A stretch of DNA of 17,613 nucleotides from Nanohaloarchaea archaeon PL-Br10_U2g27 (GTDB lineage: Archaea; Nanohalarchaeota; Nanosalinia; Nanosalinales; Nanosalinaceae): the NCBI GenBank assembly GCA_001564035.1, contig LKMX01000010.1:1-17613 (forward strand), in the 5' to 3' direction. A program made the translations under genes and the position numbers. A model generated the notes under the pieces. That model was not told where the DNA came from. It saw only the letters and a list, made by a program, of their open reading frames with translations, and did no database searches. This document shows, one piece after another, positions 6,790 through 14,188 of the stretch. The first letter of the stretch is position 1. Every line of letters starts with the position of its first letter.

Positions 6790-8904
6790 TTACTTGAACT
6801 CATAATCAGGGCCTTCGCTCTCCTCGTCAGAATCTTTAAGCTCTTCTATACGAGACTTCAACTTTTCAACAAGGCCTTCCGAATCACTGTCTCCGCTCTC
6901 AGCCTCAGAACCTGAATCAGGTATTAACTCGTTGACATCAGGAACGCTTAACTCATACTCCTCGCTGTAGAAAACGTACAACAGACTGGAGACCAGAACT
7001 GCGAAAAGCCCTAAAACAACCATTACTACTCTCCTATTCCTAACTGTGACTTGGTGCTCTTCCTCAACCTCTTCAAGAGTATCTTGGGCCTGCTGCATCT
7101 CGCCGCTCAAATCATCAACTAAACTATAGGCCTCAAAGTAATCACCATTTTCAGTTGATTCGTCTACTTCATTCAAAGAATCTTCAAAAGAAGAAATATC
7201 GGAACCAAGTCTATCACTCCGCTCCTCAGAAAGTCCTTCGTTCTCAAGCCGCTCAAAATCATCGTTAAGAGCTTCATATTCTTCAAAATAACTGTTTAAC
7301 TGGCTCTCAATATCCTCTTGACCCTCATCATCAGGATTAACTACGACATCAACTGTCTCCGAATATTCTGCAGTAGTTAAAGAAACATCCAACTCGTGCT
7401 CGCCTATATCGTCTTCAGAGGCCTCTAATTCGAAAGACGTGTCAAAACTGTCTCCGGGCAACATCTCAACGTAATCTTCTGAACCGCTGAAAAAACCGGA
7501 AGAAACATCAACTTCGCCTTCAGGAACGTAGACATCGCCACTGTTCTCAACATCGATCTCCAAGCTCTCAGAATCACCGGCCTCTAACTCTAATTCTTCA
7601 ATCAAGTCAACTGTTAATTCAGGAGACTCATCAGGCCTGAAATCGAAATCCAGCGAACTAGAACTGCTCCAGCGACCGAACTCATCCTCCGCTCTCAAAT
7701 AAACAGTGTTGTTCCCTGAATCGAGGCCTGAAGTATCCACTGAGAACTCTCCGTCTGAAACAGAGGTACCATCGCCTTCTTCCACATCGTCATCAAAGTA
7801 GTATTCAACAGTTTCTACTCCTGAAACATCGTCAGCAGCATATTCTACGTCAAAATCGTCGTTGAAAACCGATAGATCAACCAAGGTATCGAAAAACTCG
7901 ATATTAGGAGCGCTAGCATCCAAATCGTACTCATAAAAATCAGAACTCCAGTCATTACCTGCTTCATCAACGAGCTCGAACTCAAACTCTACAGACTGAT
8001 CCATGTAATCATCAGGAATACTGCACTCAAACTCAACTTCCTCACCTTCCTCAAACTCTTTCGTGCCGTCACTATCCTCTTCACTTCCATCAACAAAGCA
8101 CAAGGCCTCAACTTCAGACTCGTGATCTTCTCCAGGCTCTACCTCAATCTCAATATCGAAATCTTCTCCTAACTCGGCCTCGTGAAGCCCCTCATCAGGA
8201 TCCAGCTCGTAACCATCAGGATCGGGCGTAACAGTATCAATATCAAAACTCCAAGAACCCGAATCAGAGTTACCAGCAAGATCTAAGGCCTCCCACTCAA
8301 CAGTATAACCTCCATCACTCAGCTCTTCATCTTTGTCATCAAAATCAAAAGTAAGTTCTTCCGAACTAGAGCCTTCAAGATCGTCTTCAGTCACATTCCA
8401 GTCCGACTCTCCATCAACCTCAATAGAAACACGTTCAAGGCCTGAACGATCATCCTCAAAATCGGCTACAACTTCAGGAAATTCGTCATCGATCCAACCC
8501 TCAGGACTATTATCTTCTAGGTCAGGAGAACTGTTATCAACTCTGATTTCAACAGTATCATTCGCATCCTCAACCGCGTCATCGTCGTCATCGTAACCTA
8601 CTGCTCTGATATCGTATTCTCCGCTTCCCGCATCATCAAGCTCCCAGTCCTCATAAACAGCTTCAGCTTCATCTTCTACTTCTTCAAGGCCTATCTCCTC
8701 AAAATCATCTTCGCCTGCATCAGAAAAACTGAAATTTACTTCTTCAACATCTTCGCTATCAACAGAAACAACAAGATCTATTTCGCCGTCTGCGCTGTTA
8801 GAGTAAGGGCTTTCATCCTCTAAATCTTCGTCAAAATCAAGTGCGGCACCCGTTGATATTAGTGTGATCGTAAAAACTGTGAGTATTAAGGCCTTAAGTC
8901 TAAT
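6790..8904 (-). CDS. Large acidic surface protein with tandem Ig-like domains, signal peptide and C-terminal anchor
   Basis: The open frame begins after stop triplets at 8911-8919 and contains no ATG, GTG or TTG until a GTG at 8394, yet the intervening 170 codons are clearly coding. The best start is ATT at 8904, giving 704 residues with a Sec-type signal (MRLKALILTVFTITLISTGAA, cleavage near 20-21). A GTGAT Shine-Dalgarno-like element lies five bases before ATT. After the signal come about four extracellular Ig-like repeats (roughly 30-420), with motifs such as YTVEWEALDLAGNS and TVYLRAEDEFGRWS. Repeat 3 has a Cys pair that could form a disulphide. A CARDB-like beta domain (about 425-525), a coiled coil (about 531-618), a membrane helix (about 624-646) and an acidic cytosolic tail follow. 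Extreme Asp/Glu content fits a salt-exposed adhesin or envelope protein. Confidence 0.8.
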   Translation of the reverse strand: MRLKALILTVFTITLISTGAALDFDEDLEDESPYSNSADGEIDLVVSVDSEDVEEVNFSFSDAGEDDFEEIGLEEVEDEAEAVYEDWELDDAGSGEYDIRAVGYDDDDDAVEDANDTVEIRVDNSSPDLEDNSPEGWIDDEFPEVVADFEDDRSGLERVSIEVDGESDWNVTEDDLEGSSSEELTFDFDDKDEELSDGGYTVEWEALDLAGNSDSGSWSFDIDTVTPDPDGYELDPDEGLHEAELGEDFDIEIEVEPGEDHESEVEALCFVDGSEEDSDGTKEFEEGEEVEFECSIPDDYMDQSVEFEFELVDEAGNDWSSDFYEYDLDASAPNIEFFDTLVDLSVFNDDFDVEYAADDVSGVETVEYYFDDDVEEGDGTSVSDGEFSVDTSGLDSGNNTVYLRAEDEFGRWSSSSSLDFDFRPDESPELTVDLIEELELEAGDSESLEIDVENSGDVYVPEGEVDVSSGFFSGSEDYVEMLPGDSFDTSFELEASEDDIGEHELDVSLTTAEYSETVDVVVNPDDEGQEDIESQLNSYFEEYEALNDDFERLENEGLSEERSDRLGSDISSFEDSLNEVDESTENGDYFEAYSLVDDLSGEMQQAQDTLEEVEEEHQVTVRNRRVVMVVLGLFAVLVSSLLYVFYSEEYELSVPDVNELIPDSGSEAESGDSDSEGLVEKLKSRIEELKDSDEESEGPDYEFK

Positions 8905-8905
8905 T

Positions 8906-8914
8906 TTGTATCAC
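8906..8914 (-). promoter_or_regulatory. Ribosome-binding-site-like element before the ATT start
   Basis: The minus strand reads GTGATACAA and then AATT. GTGAT matches part of the archaeal anti-Shine-Dalgarno target (GGAGGTGAT) and sits about five bases before the ATT at 8904. It supports ATT as the start but is short enough to be chance. Confidence 0.35.
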
Positions 8915-8937
8915 TACTATGTAGTTCTTGGTGGACA

Positions 8938-8947
8938 TTTAAGTAAA
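8938..8947 (-). promoter_or_regulatory. Candidate TATA box for the surface-protein gene
   Basis: The minus strand reads TTTACTTAAA. A start site about 26 bases downstream would fall near 8916, giving a leader of roughly 11 bases before the ATT at 8904. It lies against the end of the photolyase gene. Confidence 0.35.
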
Positions 8948-8949
8948 TT

Positions 8950-10356
8950 CTATTCTCGGGCTTTTTCGAACTTTTCCACTGATTTTTTGCGTTGTTTGTC
9001 GTGGTCAATTATGGGCTTTGGGTAGTCTTCTCCGATTGTGCAGTTTGATTGTTGTTGCGCGAGCTTGTTCATCTTGTATGGTTTGTGAATGTAGTTTTGA
9101 GGTACTTTTTCGAGTTCTGGAACCCATTTTTTGATGTATTCGCCGTTTGGATCGTATTTTTCACCTTGCGTCCAAGGGTTGAATACTCGGAAGTATGGCT
9201 GGGCATCGGTACCAATGCTGTAGGCCCACTGTATTCCTCCGATCATCGAGGCCTTCTCTGCATCGACGAACTGTTCTGAAAAGTATTGGTGGACTTCTTT
9301 CCAGTCGAGCCAGAGGTCTTTGCATGCGAAACTTGTAACAACCATGCGCAATCGGTTATGCATCCAGCCTGTCTTCTTTAACTGTCGCATACCTGCATCC
9401 ACAAAGGGAAAACCGGTTTCCCCGTTTTTCCAGGCTTTCCAGTCTTCTTTTGCTTCTTCTTTGGATCTCCATTCAATCTTTCTAAACTGGTCCTGTAAGG
9501 CCTTTTCCTCGGATTCGGGATAGTTGTACATCATTTGGAAGTAGAAATCGCGCCAAGCCAGTTCTTCTTGCCAAGTCTTTACTCCTTCCGAATCAGGGTT
9601 CCGTGCCTTAATTCTTTCGGCTTCCCAGAAAACTTCTCTAATACTCACGGTTCCAAATTTCAAGTGGGGTGACAGCTTGCTTGTTGAGTTTTTCCAAGCG
9701 TAATCTCTGTCCTTGTCATAATTCAAAATCTTTTTCTTGAATTCCTCCATTCTCTTCGTTCCGCCTTTACTTGAAGGATTCCAGATCCATTCAAAGTCTT
9801 CAGGCCTCTCGAAACCTAACTCTTCTAGAGAAGAGATTTCATCATTCGCGATATCCGGTACAGTGTAGTTTTCTGGTTTCTGAGGCCTTCTCTTGTCTTT
9901 TTTGAACCATTTTTTGGCGTAGTAGGTATAGGTTTGGTAAGGATTACCTGAGTTGCTTAGAATCTCTTCTTTCTCAAACATTACTAGATCTTTGAAGCTT
10001 TTTACGTCTACATCTAGGCCTTTGGCTTTTTCATCTCTTTTTCTTGCGTAGGAAGAATAATCGCGGTTGAAGTAAAGTTTTTCAGCGCCTGTTTCTTCAA
10101 TTATTTTTTCAAGCTCTTCTATTGGCCTTCCTTTCCGAATCACAAGGTCTTTACCGTCTTCCTGCAGCTCTTGCCTTAAGTTTTGCAGTGCTTCGTGCCA
10201 AAACTTTACTCTTGGATAGCCTAGATCAGCGTTCTCAAAATAATCGTCATCAACAACGTAAAAGGGAATTACTTCGTCGTTTTCTTTGGAGGCCTCTACT
10301 ATTGCGGTATTGTCATGTTGTCGTAGGCTTCTCCGGATCCAGACTATTGCAGTCAT
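8950..10356 (-). CDS. phr: Deoxyribodipyrimidine photolyase (cryptochrome/photolyase family)
   Basis: This 468-residue protein matches class I photolyases in length and order. The N-terminal alpha/beta antenna domain starts TAIVWIRRSLRQHDN. The C-terminal FAD domain contains SKLSPHLKFGTVS, the WQEELAWRDFYFQ segment, and GMRQLKKTGWMHNRLRM. The conserved IGTDAQPYFRVFNPWTQGEKYDP block lies at about 380-405, together with tryptophans of the electron-transfer chain. It uses blue light and reduced FAD to split UV-induced pyrimidine dimers. The exact lesion (CPD or 6-4) is not certain from sequence, although CPD is usual for this type. It follows trkA by 33 bases on the same strand. A weak TATA-like TAAAGAAAA (10378-10386) before the ATG could allow separate transcription. 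Confidence 0.95.
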   Translation of the reverse strand: MTAIVWIRRSLRQHDNTAIVEASKENDEVIPFYVVDDDYFENADLGYPRVKFWHEALQNLRQELQEDGKDLVIRKGRPIEELEKIIEETGAEKLYFNRDYSSYARKRDEKAKGLDVDVKSFKDLVMFEKEEILSNSGNPYQTYTYYAKKWFKKDKRRPQKPENYTVPDIANDEISSLEELGFERPEDFEWIWNPSSKGGTKRMEEFKKKILNYDKDRDYAWKNSTSKLSPHLKFGTVSIREVFWEAERIKARNPDSEGVKTWQEELAWRDFYFQMMYNYPESEEKALQDQFRKIEWRSKEEAKEDWKAWKNGETGFPFVDAGMRQLKKTGWMHNRLRMVVTSFACKDLWLDWKEVHQYFSEQFVDAEKASMIGGIQWAYSIGTDAQPYFRVFNPWTQGEKYDPNGEYIKKWVPELEKVPQNYIHKPYKMNKLAQQQSNCTIGEDYPKPIIDHDKQRKKSVEKFEKARE

Positions 10357-10377
10357 GAAAATTTTTTGAGGCCTTTG

Positions 10378-10386
10378 TTTTCTTTA
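10378..10386 (-). promoter_or_regulatory. Weak TATA-like element before phr
   Basis: The minus strand reads TAAAGAAAA, centred about 26 bases before the photolyase ATG. The spacing suits a leaderless message but the match is weak, and read-through from trkA is equally possible. It straddles the trkA stop-proximal region. Confidence 0.3.
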
Positions 10387-10389
10387 CGC

Positions 10390-11049
10390 TTACTGTTTTT
10401 GGAAGAATTGGTCGAGTATTTCTTTATCTTCTGAGGGGCCTACAAGGATTAGTTCATCTCCTTCTTCTAGTATAGGGTCTTTTTCTGCGTCCAGTGTTTC
10501 TCCGGGTTTTAGCACGGTGGTGATCATGAAGCTGTCAGGGAAGCTGTCGTTTCTTTTTACTCGGTCTACTGTTGATTCCACTAGGTGAGAGTCTTTCCGG
10601 ACTGAGGCCTTGAGTATTTCGCGGTCTTCGGATAGGTTAGCGAGTTTTACTAGGTATGGGTGTTCCACTGCTGATAAAAATTCTGATAGCAAGAGGTCTG
10701 TGTGGCCTATGGTCTGTGCATCGATTATTTCGAAGGCATCGAAGTATTCGTCGTCTTCCATTCGTGAAATTACTTTTGGTACGCCATATTTTTTGGCTAG
10801 CGAGCATACGACCATGTTTTCATTGTCTTTTTTCATTGTGGAGATAAGAACGTCTGCATCGGTGATGCCTGCGTCTTCTAATGCCGAGATTGTTGAAGGC
10901 GATTTGTTAATTACGGTGGCGCCTGAAGAAGAGTAGAGTCTTTTGCATTTGTCTTCATCCTGTTCTATCACAACGACGTCATGCCGTGCTTCAAGTCTTT
11001 CCACGAGTCTTTTGGACAGTATGTTGATCCCAGCTATTACTATGTACAT
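10390..11049 (-). CDS. trkA: TrkA-type potassium uptake regulator (RCK domain)
   Basis: The 219-residue protein has an N-terminal RCK/Rossmann domain (1 to about 120) and a C-terminal TrkA_C domain (about 135-219, with KASVRKDSHLVESTVDRVK and EEGDELILVGP). It should form the cytosolic gating ring of the TrkH channel. The usual dinucleotide-binding GxGxxG loop is altered to Gly7-Ile8-Asn9-Ile10-Leu11-Ser12, while the acidic residue at the end of the second strand (Glu29) is present. Nucleotide preference may therefore differ from classical TrkA, or binding may be weak. It starts 3 bases after the trkH stop, so the two are one operon. A single RCK_N/TrkA_C unit is the common archaeal form, unlike the duplicated E. 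coli protein. Confidence 0.93.
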   Translation of the reverse strand: MYIVIAGINILSKRLVERLEARHDVVVIEQDEDKCKRLYSSSGATVINKSPSTISALEDAGITDADVLISTMKKDNENMVVCSLAKKYGVPKVISRMEDDEYFDAFEIIDAQTIGHTDLLLSEFLSAVEHPYLVKLANLSEDREILKASVRKDSHLVESTVDRVKRNDSFPDSFMITTVLKPGETLDAEKDPILEEGDELILVGPSEDKEILDQFFQKQ

Positions 11050-11052
11050 AGG

Positions 11053-12474
11053 TTAACGTGCGAGAAACCGCCTATTAAAGATTGCCAGCAACGGCAGCAT
11101 TTCCAGACGGCCTGCAAGCATCAAGAACATTAGAATCAGTTTAGTAGAGTGGTGGAGGCCTACCACTTCATCATCTTCCATCAGCACCGGGCCCATGTTG
11201 CCGGATGCCGATACTGTGCTGGACAAGGCCTCTGACATTTCTACGTCTTCTATCGCTACTATGGATGCAGCAGAGGTGAACACTATAACTACCCATATGA
11301 AGAAGAGAACTGAGACTGTTCGAATTGTTGAGTTGTCAAGTATTTCTCCATCTATTTTTACTTCGTTTATTGCAGTGTCGGGCAGAGAATAAGCTCTTAA
11401 ACGGGTTTTCGACAGTTCTATCATTGTTTTGAGTCTGAAAATTTTTACGCCTCCGCCTGTTGAACCTAGCGAACCTCCTACAAACATGACGCCGATAACC
11501 AACATTTGGAGAACTGTGGAAAGAGTCATTAAGCTCATTGTGCTGTGGCCCGTTGAGGAGATAAGGGCTGCGGACTGGAATATTCCGTCCACTAAATTCT
11601 GAAAGGCGAAGCCGTCCCGGGCCAGATCTAAGGTGATTAATAATGCGAATGCAGCAAATATCTTGAGATAAAGTCTGAGTTCCGAGTTTTTAAACGCCGA
11701 ACGGTCTCTGCTCAAAAGTTTGTGGATAATTACAAAGTTCATTCCTCCTAAGAGCATTAAAACAACTGTAACAAGCTGGATATCCATACCGTAGCTTGCG
11801 AAACTGTCTGCATTAGTCGAGTAGCCTCCAGTCGAGATTCCTGAAAAAGAGTGAACTACCGAATCAAAAACCGGCATACCCAACGCAAAATAAACTGCGG
11901 ACATAAAAACTGTGATGAAAATATATACTTTCCATAGCTCAACTATCGACTTCTTCAGAGAAGGCCTAATGCTGCCGGGATCAGTTTTATGCGTTTCTGC
12001 AGAGAAAAGCTTTCTTGAGATTCCGCCAGACTCTCGGATAACTGCGATAAAGAATGTCAGCACTCCAAGGCCTCCGACCCACTGAATAAGAGATCTCCAG
12101 AAAAGCAGGGACTGCGGCAGCTGTTCGGGCGCTAGCACCATGGAGATGCCTGTAGTGGTTAGGCCTGCAGTGGACTCAAAAACTGCGTTAGTAAAGTCGA
12201 GCTCGACCATTAAAGGGATTGAGCTAAGCAGGATCGCGAGCAGCCAGCCAACAATAGTTGATCCTAAGGCCTCTGAAACACTGGGCTCTCTATACTGGCC
12301 TGTCCTTACCAATATTAGGCCTAACAGGAAGCATGTGATTGATGCGGATAAGAATCCTTGGAGGACTGTGAAGCTTTCTCCGTAGTAGAGGCCTATAGGG
12401 ATCGGGACAGCTATGATCAGTGAGAACACTTTGAGAAATTTCCCGACTATCGAGGCAACTACCTTTGCTCTCAT
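11053..12474 (-). CDS. trkH: TrkH-type potassium transporter/channel subunit
   Basis: From the ATG at 12474 the product has 473 residues and the four M1-P-M2 repeats of the TrkH/KtrB family. The pore loops are recognisable: STAGLTTTGIS (Gly109), SGISTGGYST (about 210-216), SSTGHST (about 308) and SASGNMGP (about 425), each with the selectivity-filter glycine. It moves K+ across the cytoplasmic membrane, probably driven by membrane potential, and is central to a salt-in osmotic strategy (known for halophilic archaea, inferred here). A longer frame begins at a TTG at 12546, but a good TATA box at 12496-12507 lies 27-28 bases before 12474 and would fall inside that longer form. I therefore choose 12474 and predict a leaderless mRNA. 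trkA follows after 3 bases. Confidence 0.92.
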   Translation of the reverse strand: MRAKVVASIVGKFLKVFSLIIAVPIPIGLYYGESFTVLQGFLSASITCFLLGLILVRTGQYREPSVSEALGSTIVGWLLAILLSSIPLMVELDFTNAVFESTAGLTTTGISMVLAPEQLPQSLLFWRSLIQWVGGLGVLTFFIAVIRESGGISRKLFSAETHKTDPGSIRPSLKKSIVELWKVYIFITVFMSAVYFALGMPVFDSVVHSFSGISTGGYSTNADSFASYGMDIQLVTVVLMLLGGMNFVIIHKLLSRDRSAFKNSELRLYLKIFAAFALLITLDLARDGFAFQNLVDGIFQSAALISSTGHSTMSLMTLSTVLQMLVIGVMFVGGSLGSTGGGVKIFRLKTMIELSKTRLRAYSLPDTAINEVKIDGEILDNSTIRTVSVLFFIWVVIVFTSAASIVAIEDVEMSEALSSTVSASGNMGPVLMEDDEVVGLHHSTKLILMFLMLAGRLEMLPLLAIFNRRFLAR

Positions 12475-12495
12475 AACCTTCTCTGATAGAACGTA

Positions 12496-12507
12496 GAATA
12501 TAATATG
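12496..12507 (-). promoter_or_regulatory. TATA box for the trkH-trkA operon
   Basis: The minus strand reads CATATTATATTC, centred about 28 bases upstream of the ATG at 12474. It is one of the strongest TATA matches in the window and decides the trkH start. Confidence 0.6.
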
Positions 12508-12525
12508 CAGTGATATGTTAATGTT

Positions 12526-12535
12526 GTTAAAAAAG
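12526..12535 (+). promoter_or_regulatory. Candidate TATA box for the S6e-aIF2 gamma operon
   Basis: GTTAAAAAAG would place transcription initiation near 12557-12562, giving a leader of about 30 bases that includes the Shine-Dalgarno sequence at 12577-12582. Unlike most starts in the window, this message seems to have a real leader. Confidence 0.4.
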
Positions 12536-12576
12536 TTTAGAATCAACTGTTAATCGTTCGGGTAAAACTGAGCAAA

Positions 12577-12582
12577 AGGTGA
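12577..12582 (+). promoter_or_regulatory. Shine-Dalgarno sequence for ribosomal protein S6e
   Basis: AGGTGA lies 10 bases before the ATG at 12593 and complements the archaeal 16S rRNA 3' end. It supports the start and shows that leadered translation coexists with leaderless genes here. Confidence 0.6.
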
Positions 12583-12592
12583 AAAAATTACA

Positions 12593-12964
12593 ATGCAGAT
12601 TAACATCGGAACTTCAGACGGACAAATTTATCAAACAGAAGCAGAACCGGAAAACTTCGTAGGCAAAAAAATTGGAGACACATTCGAAGCAGACTTCATG
12701 GGCCTAGAAGGCTACAAACTAAAAATAACTGGAGGAAGCGACAAATCAGGCTTCCCAATGAGAAAAAGTATTGAAGGCTCTGAAAGAAAAAGAGTTCTGA
12801 TAGAAGGAGGTTCAGGAATCAGGCCTGAAGAAAAAGGAGTCAAAAGAAGAAAGTCCGTCCGCGGAAACACTGTAAGCACAGAAATACAACAGTTAAACAC
12901 TCGTGTAGTAGAAGAAGGATCCAAACCTGTAGAGGAACTTCTCGGTAACGAGGACGAAGAATGA
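12593..12964 (+). CDS. rps6e: 30S ribosomal protein S6e
   Basis: The 123-residue protein matches archaeal S6e, which is about half the length of the eukaryotic form. Signature segments are the N-terminal QINIGTSDG strand, GxxFEADFMGLEGYKLKITGGSDKSGFPM (about 28-58) and GIRPEEKGVKRRKSVRGNTV (about 79-98). It is a component of the small ribosomal subunit. The C-terminus is acidic and ends in Glu-Glu. The last 4 bases overlap the aIF2 gamma start (ATGA), reproducing the S6e-aIF2 gamma gene order common in archaea. Both are likely transcribed from the promoter upstream of 12593. Confidence 0.95.
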   Translation: MQINIGTSDGQIYQTEAEPENFVGKKIGDTFEADFMGLEGYKLKITGGSDKSGFPMRKSIEGSERKRVLIEGGSGIRPEEKGVKRRKSVRGNTVSTEIQQLNTRVVEEGSKPVEELLGNEDEE

Positions 12965-14145
12965 GCAAAGTACCTGAAGTCAACATAGGCCTTGTAGGTC
13001 ACGTAGACCACGGAAAAACAACTTTGACACAAGCCCTTTCAGGGCAGTGGACAGATAGACACAGTGAAGAACTGAGAAAAGGAATCACAATAAGACTGGG
13101 TTACGCAGACGTAACATACTACGAAGACAGCGAAGGCCTAAACGTTGATGGCAACGGGGAAGTAAAAAGAACTGTTTCTCTTGTGGATGCGCCGGGCCAC
13201 GAAACGCTGATGGCCAACGTTCTCTCTGGTTCAGCAATAATGGATGGTGCGCTGCTTATGGTGGCGGCAAACGAAGACTGTCCGCAACCTCAGACACACG
13301 AACACCTTGCAGTCCTAGACATTGCAGGTATTGAAAACATTGTGATTGTGCAGAACAAAATTGATTTGGTTGACGAAGAGGAGGCCAAAAAGAATTATGA
13401 ACAGATCAAAGGCTTCGTTGAAGGCACAGTAGCTGAGAATGCTCCGGTAGTGCCAATATCTGCACAACACGGTATAAACATAGATCTACTACTAGAAACG
13501 ATTGACCAAGAAATACCGACACCTGAAAGAGACGAAGATGCAAAACCAAAGATGCTGGTAGCTAGGTCATTTGATACAAACAAACCGGGTCAAGGCCCAG
13601 AAGAGCTAAGCGGAGGAGTACTAGGAGGAAGCTTAGTGAAAGGAAAACTAAGCAAAGGCGACGAAATCGAACTCAAACCGGGCATAAGAAAAGACGGCAA
13701 AAAATGGAGCACAGTCACCACAAAAATAACAAACATAATACAGGGAAACTCTCCTGTAGAAGAAGCACAACCAGGAGGCCTACTCGGAATAGAAACAGAA
13801 CTAGACCCGTCTCTAGTAAAATCTGACGGCCTAGCAGGGAACGTACTCGGCTTAAAAGATGATTTACCGGAAATAACTGGCACAATGGAGCTAGAAGTCA
13901 ACCTGATGGACTCGCTTATAGGTTCAGGATCAGAAGTCGGTATCGAAAACATCAAAGAACACGAGGCCTTAATGGTCAACGTCGGAACCACTAAGTCAGC
14001 AGGAATAGTGACTCAGGCCGGTAAAGACGTCCAGCTAGACCTAAAAATGCCTGTATGCGCTGAAATAGGGGATAGGGTTGCTATAAGCCGTCAAATTGAC
14101 TCTAGATGGCGTTTAATCGGTCATGGAAAAATCAAAGGTTTATAA
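12961..14145 (+). CDS. eif2g: Translation initiation factor aIF2 gamma subunit (GTPase)
   Basis: The 394-residue protein has an N-terminal G domain with G1 GHVDHGKTT (13-21), switch I with KGITIRLGYA (40-49), G3 DAPGH (76-80), G4 NKID (132-135) and G5 SAQ near 165. Domains II and III follow (from about 200). It carries initiator Met-tRNA to the small subunit as part of the aIF2 heterotrimer. Relatives usually have a four-cysteine zinc knuckle between switch I and the DAPGH motif; here that segment (about 50-70) is a shortened acidic linker with no cysteine. SelB is an alternative, but the gene order and domain length favour aIF2 gamma. A new TATA box sits on its stop codon. Confidence 0.94.
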   Translation: MSKVPEVNIGLVGHVDHGKTTLTQALSGQWTDRHSEELRKGITIRLGYADVTYYEDSEGLNVDGNGEVKRTVSLVDAPGHETLMANVLSGSAIMDGALLMVAANEDCPQPQTHEHLAVLDIAGIENIVIVQNKIDLVDEEEAKKNYEQIKGFVEGTVAENAPVVPISAQHGINIDLLLETIDQEIPTPERDEDAKPKMLVARSFDTNKPGQGPEELSGGVLGGSLVKGKLSKGDEIELKPGIRKDGKKWSTVTTKITNIIQGNSPVEEAQPGGLLGIETELDPSLVKSDGLAGNVLGLKDDLPEITGTMELEVNLMDSLIGSGSEVGIENIKEHEALMVNVGTTKSAGIVTQAGKDVQLDLKMPVCAEIGDRVAISRQIDSRWRLIGHGKIKGL

Positions 14146-14147
14146 AA
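14139..14147 (+). promoter_or_regulatory. TATA box overlapping the aIF2 gamma stop codon
   Basis: TTTATAAAA includes the TAA stop (14143-14145) of aIF2 gamma. Its centre is about 26 bases before 14170, so a transcript would start just before the AAGGTG at 14171-14176 and serve the channel-peptidase gene and its partners. It suggests that 14189-17441 is a separate transcription unit from the translation genes. Confidence 0.5.
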
Positions 14148-14188
14148 CCTCGAGCCGACTAAATTGTTAGAAGGTGTATAAACACCCG

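Noticed and set aside
8333..8596. A plus-strand Ser-rich open frame of 87 codons
   Set aside because: It is the antisense shadow of the Asp/Glu/Ser-rich surface protein; its composition is explained by the opposite strand and it has no start signals.
12475..12546. A longer TrkH starting at a TTG at 12546
   Set aside because: The 24 extra residues span the TATA box at 12496-12507, which has ideal spacing to the ATG at 12474.
12593..12964. S6e as a proven RimK substrate because of the shared name S6
   Set aside because: Archaeal/eukaryotic S6e is not homologous to bacterial bS6. Only the acidic Glu-Glu tail is similar, so it is kept as a weak hypothesis, not a call.
12961..14145. Assignment of the GTPase to SelB
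   Set aside because: The coupled S6e gene, the switch I sequence, the length and the absence of an SelB-type extra C-terminal domain fit aIF2 gamma better.
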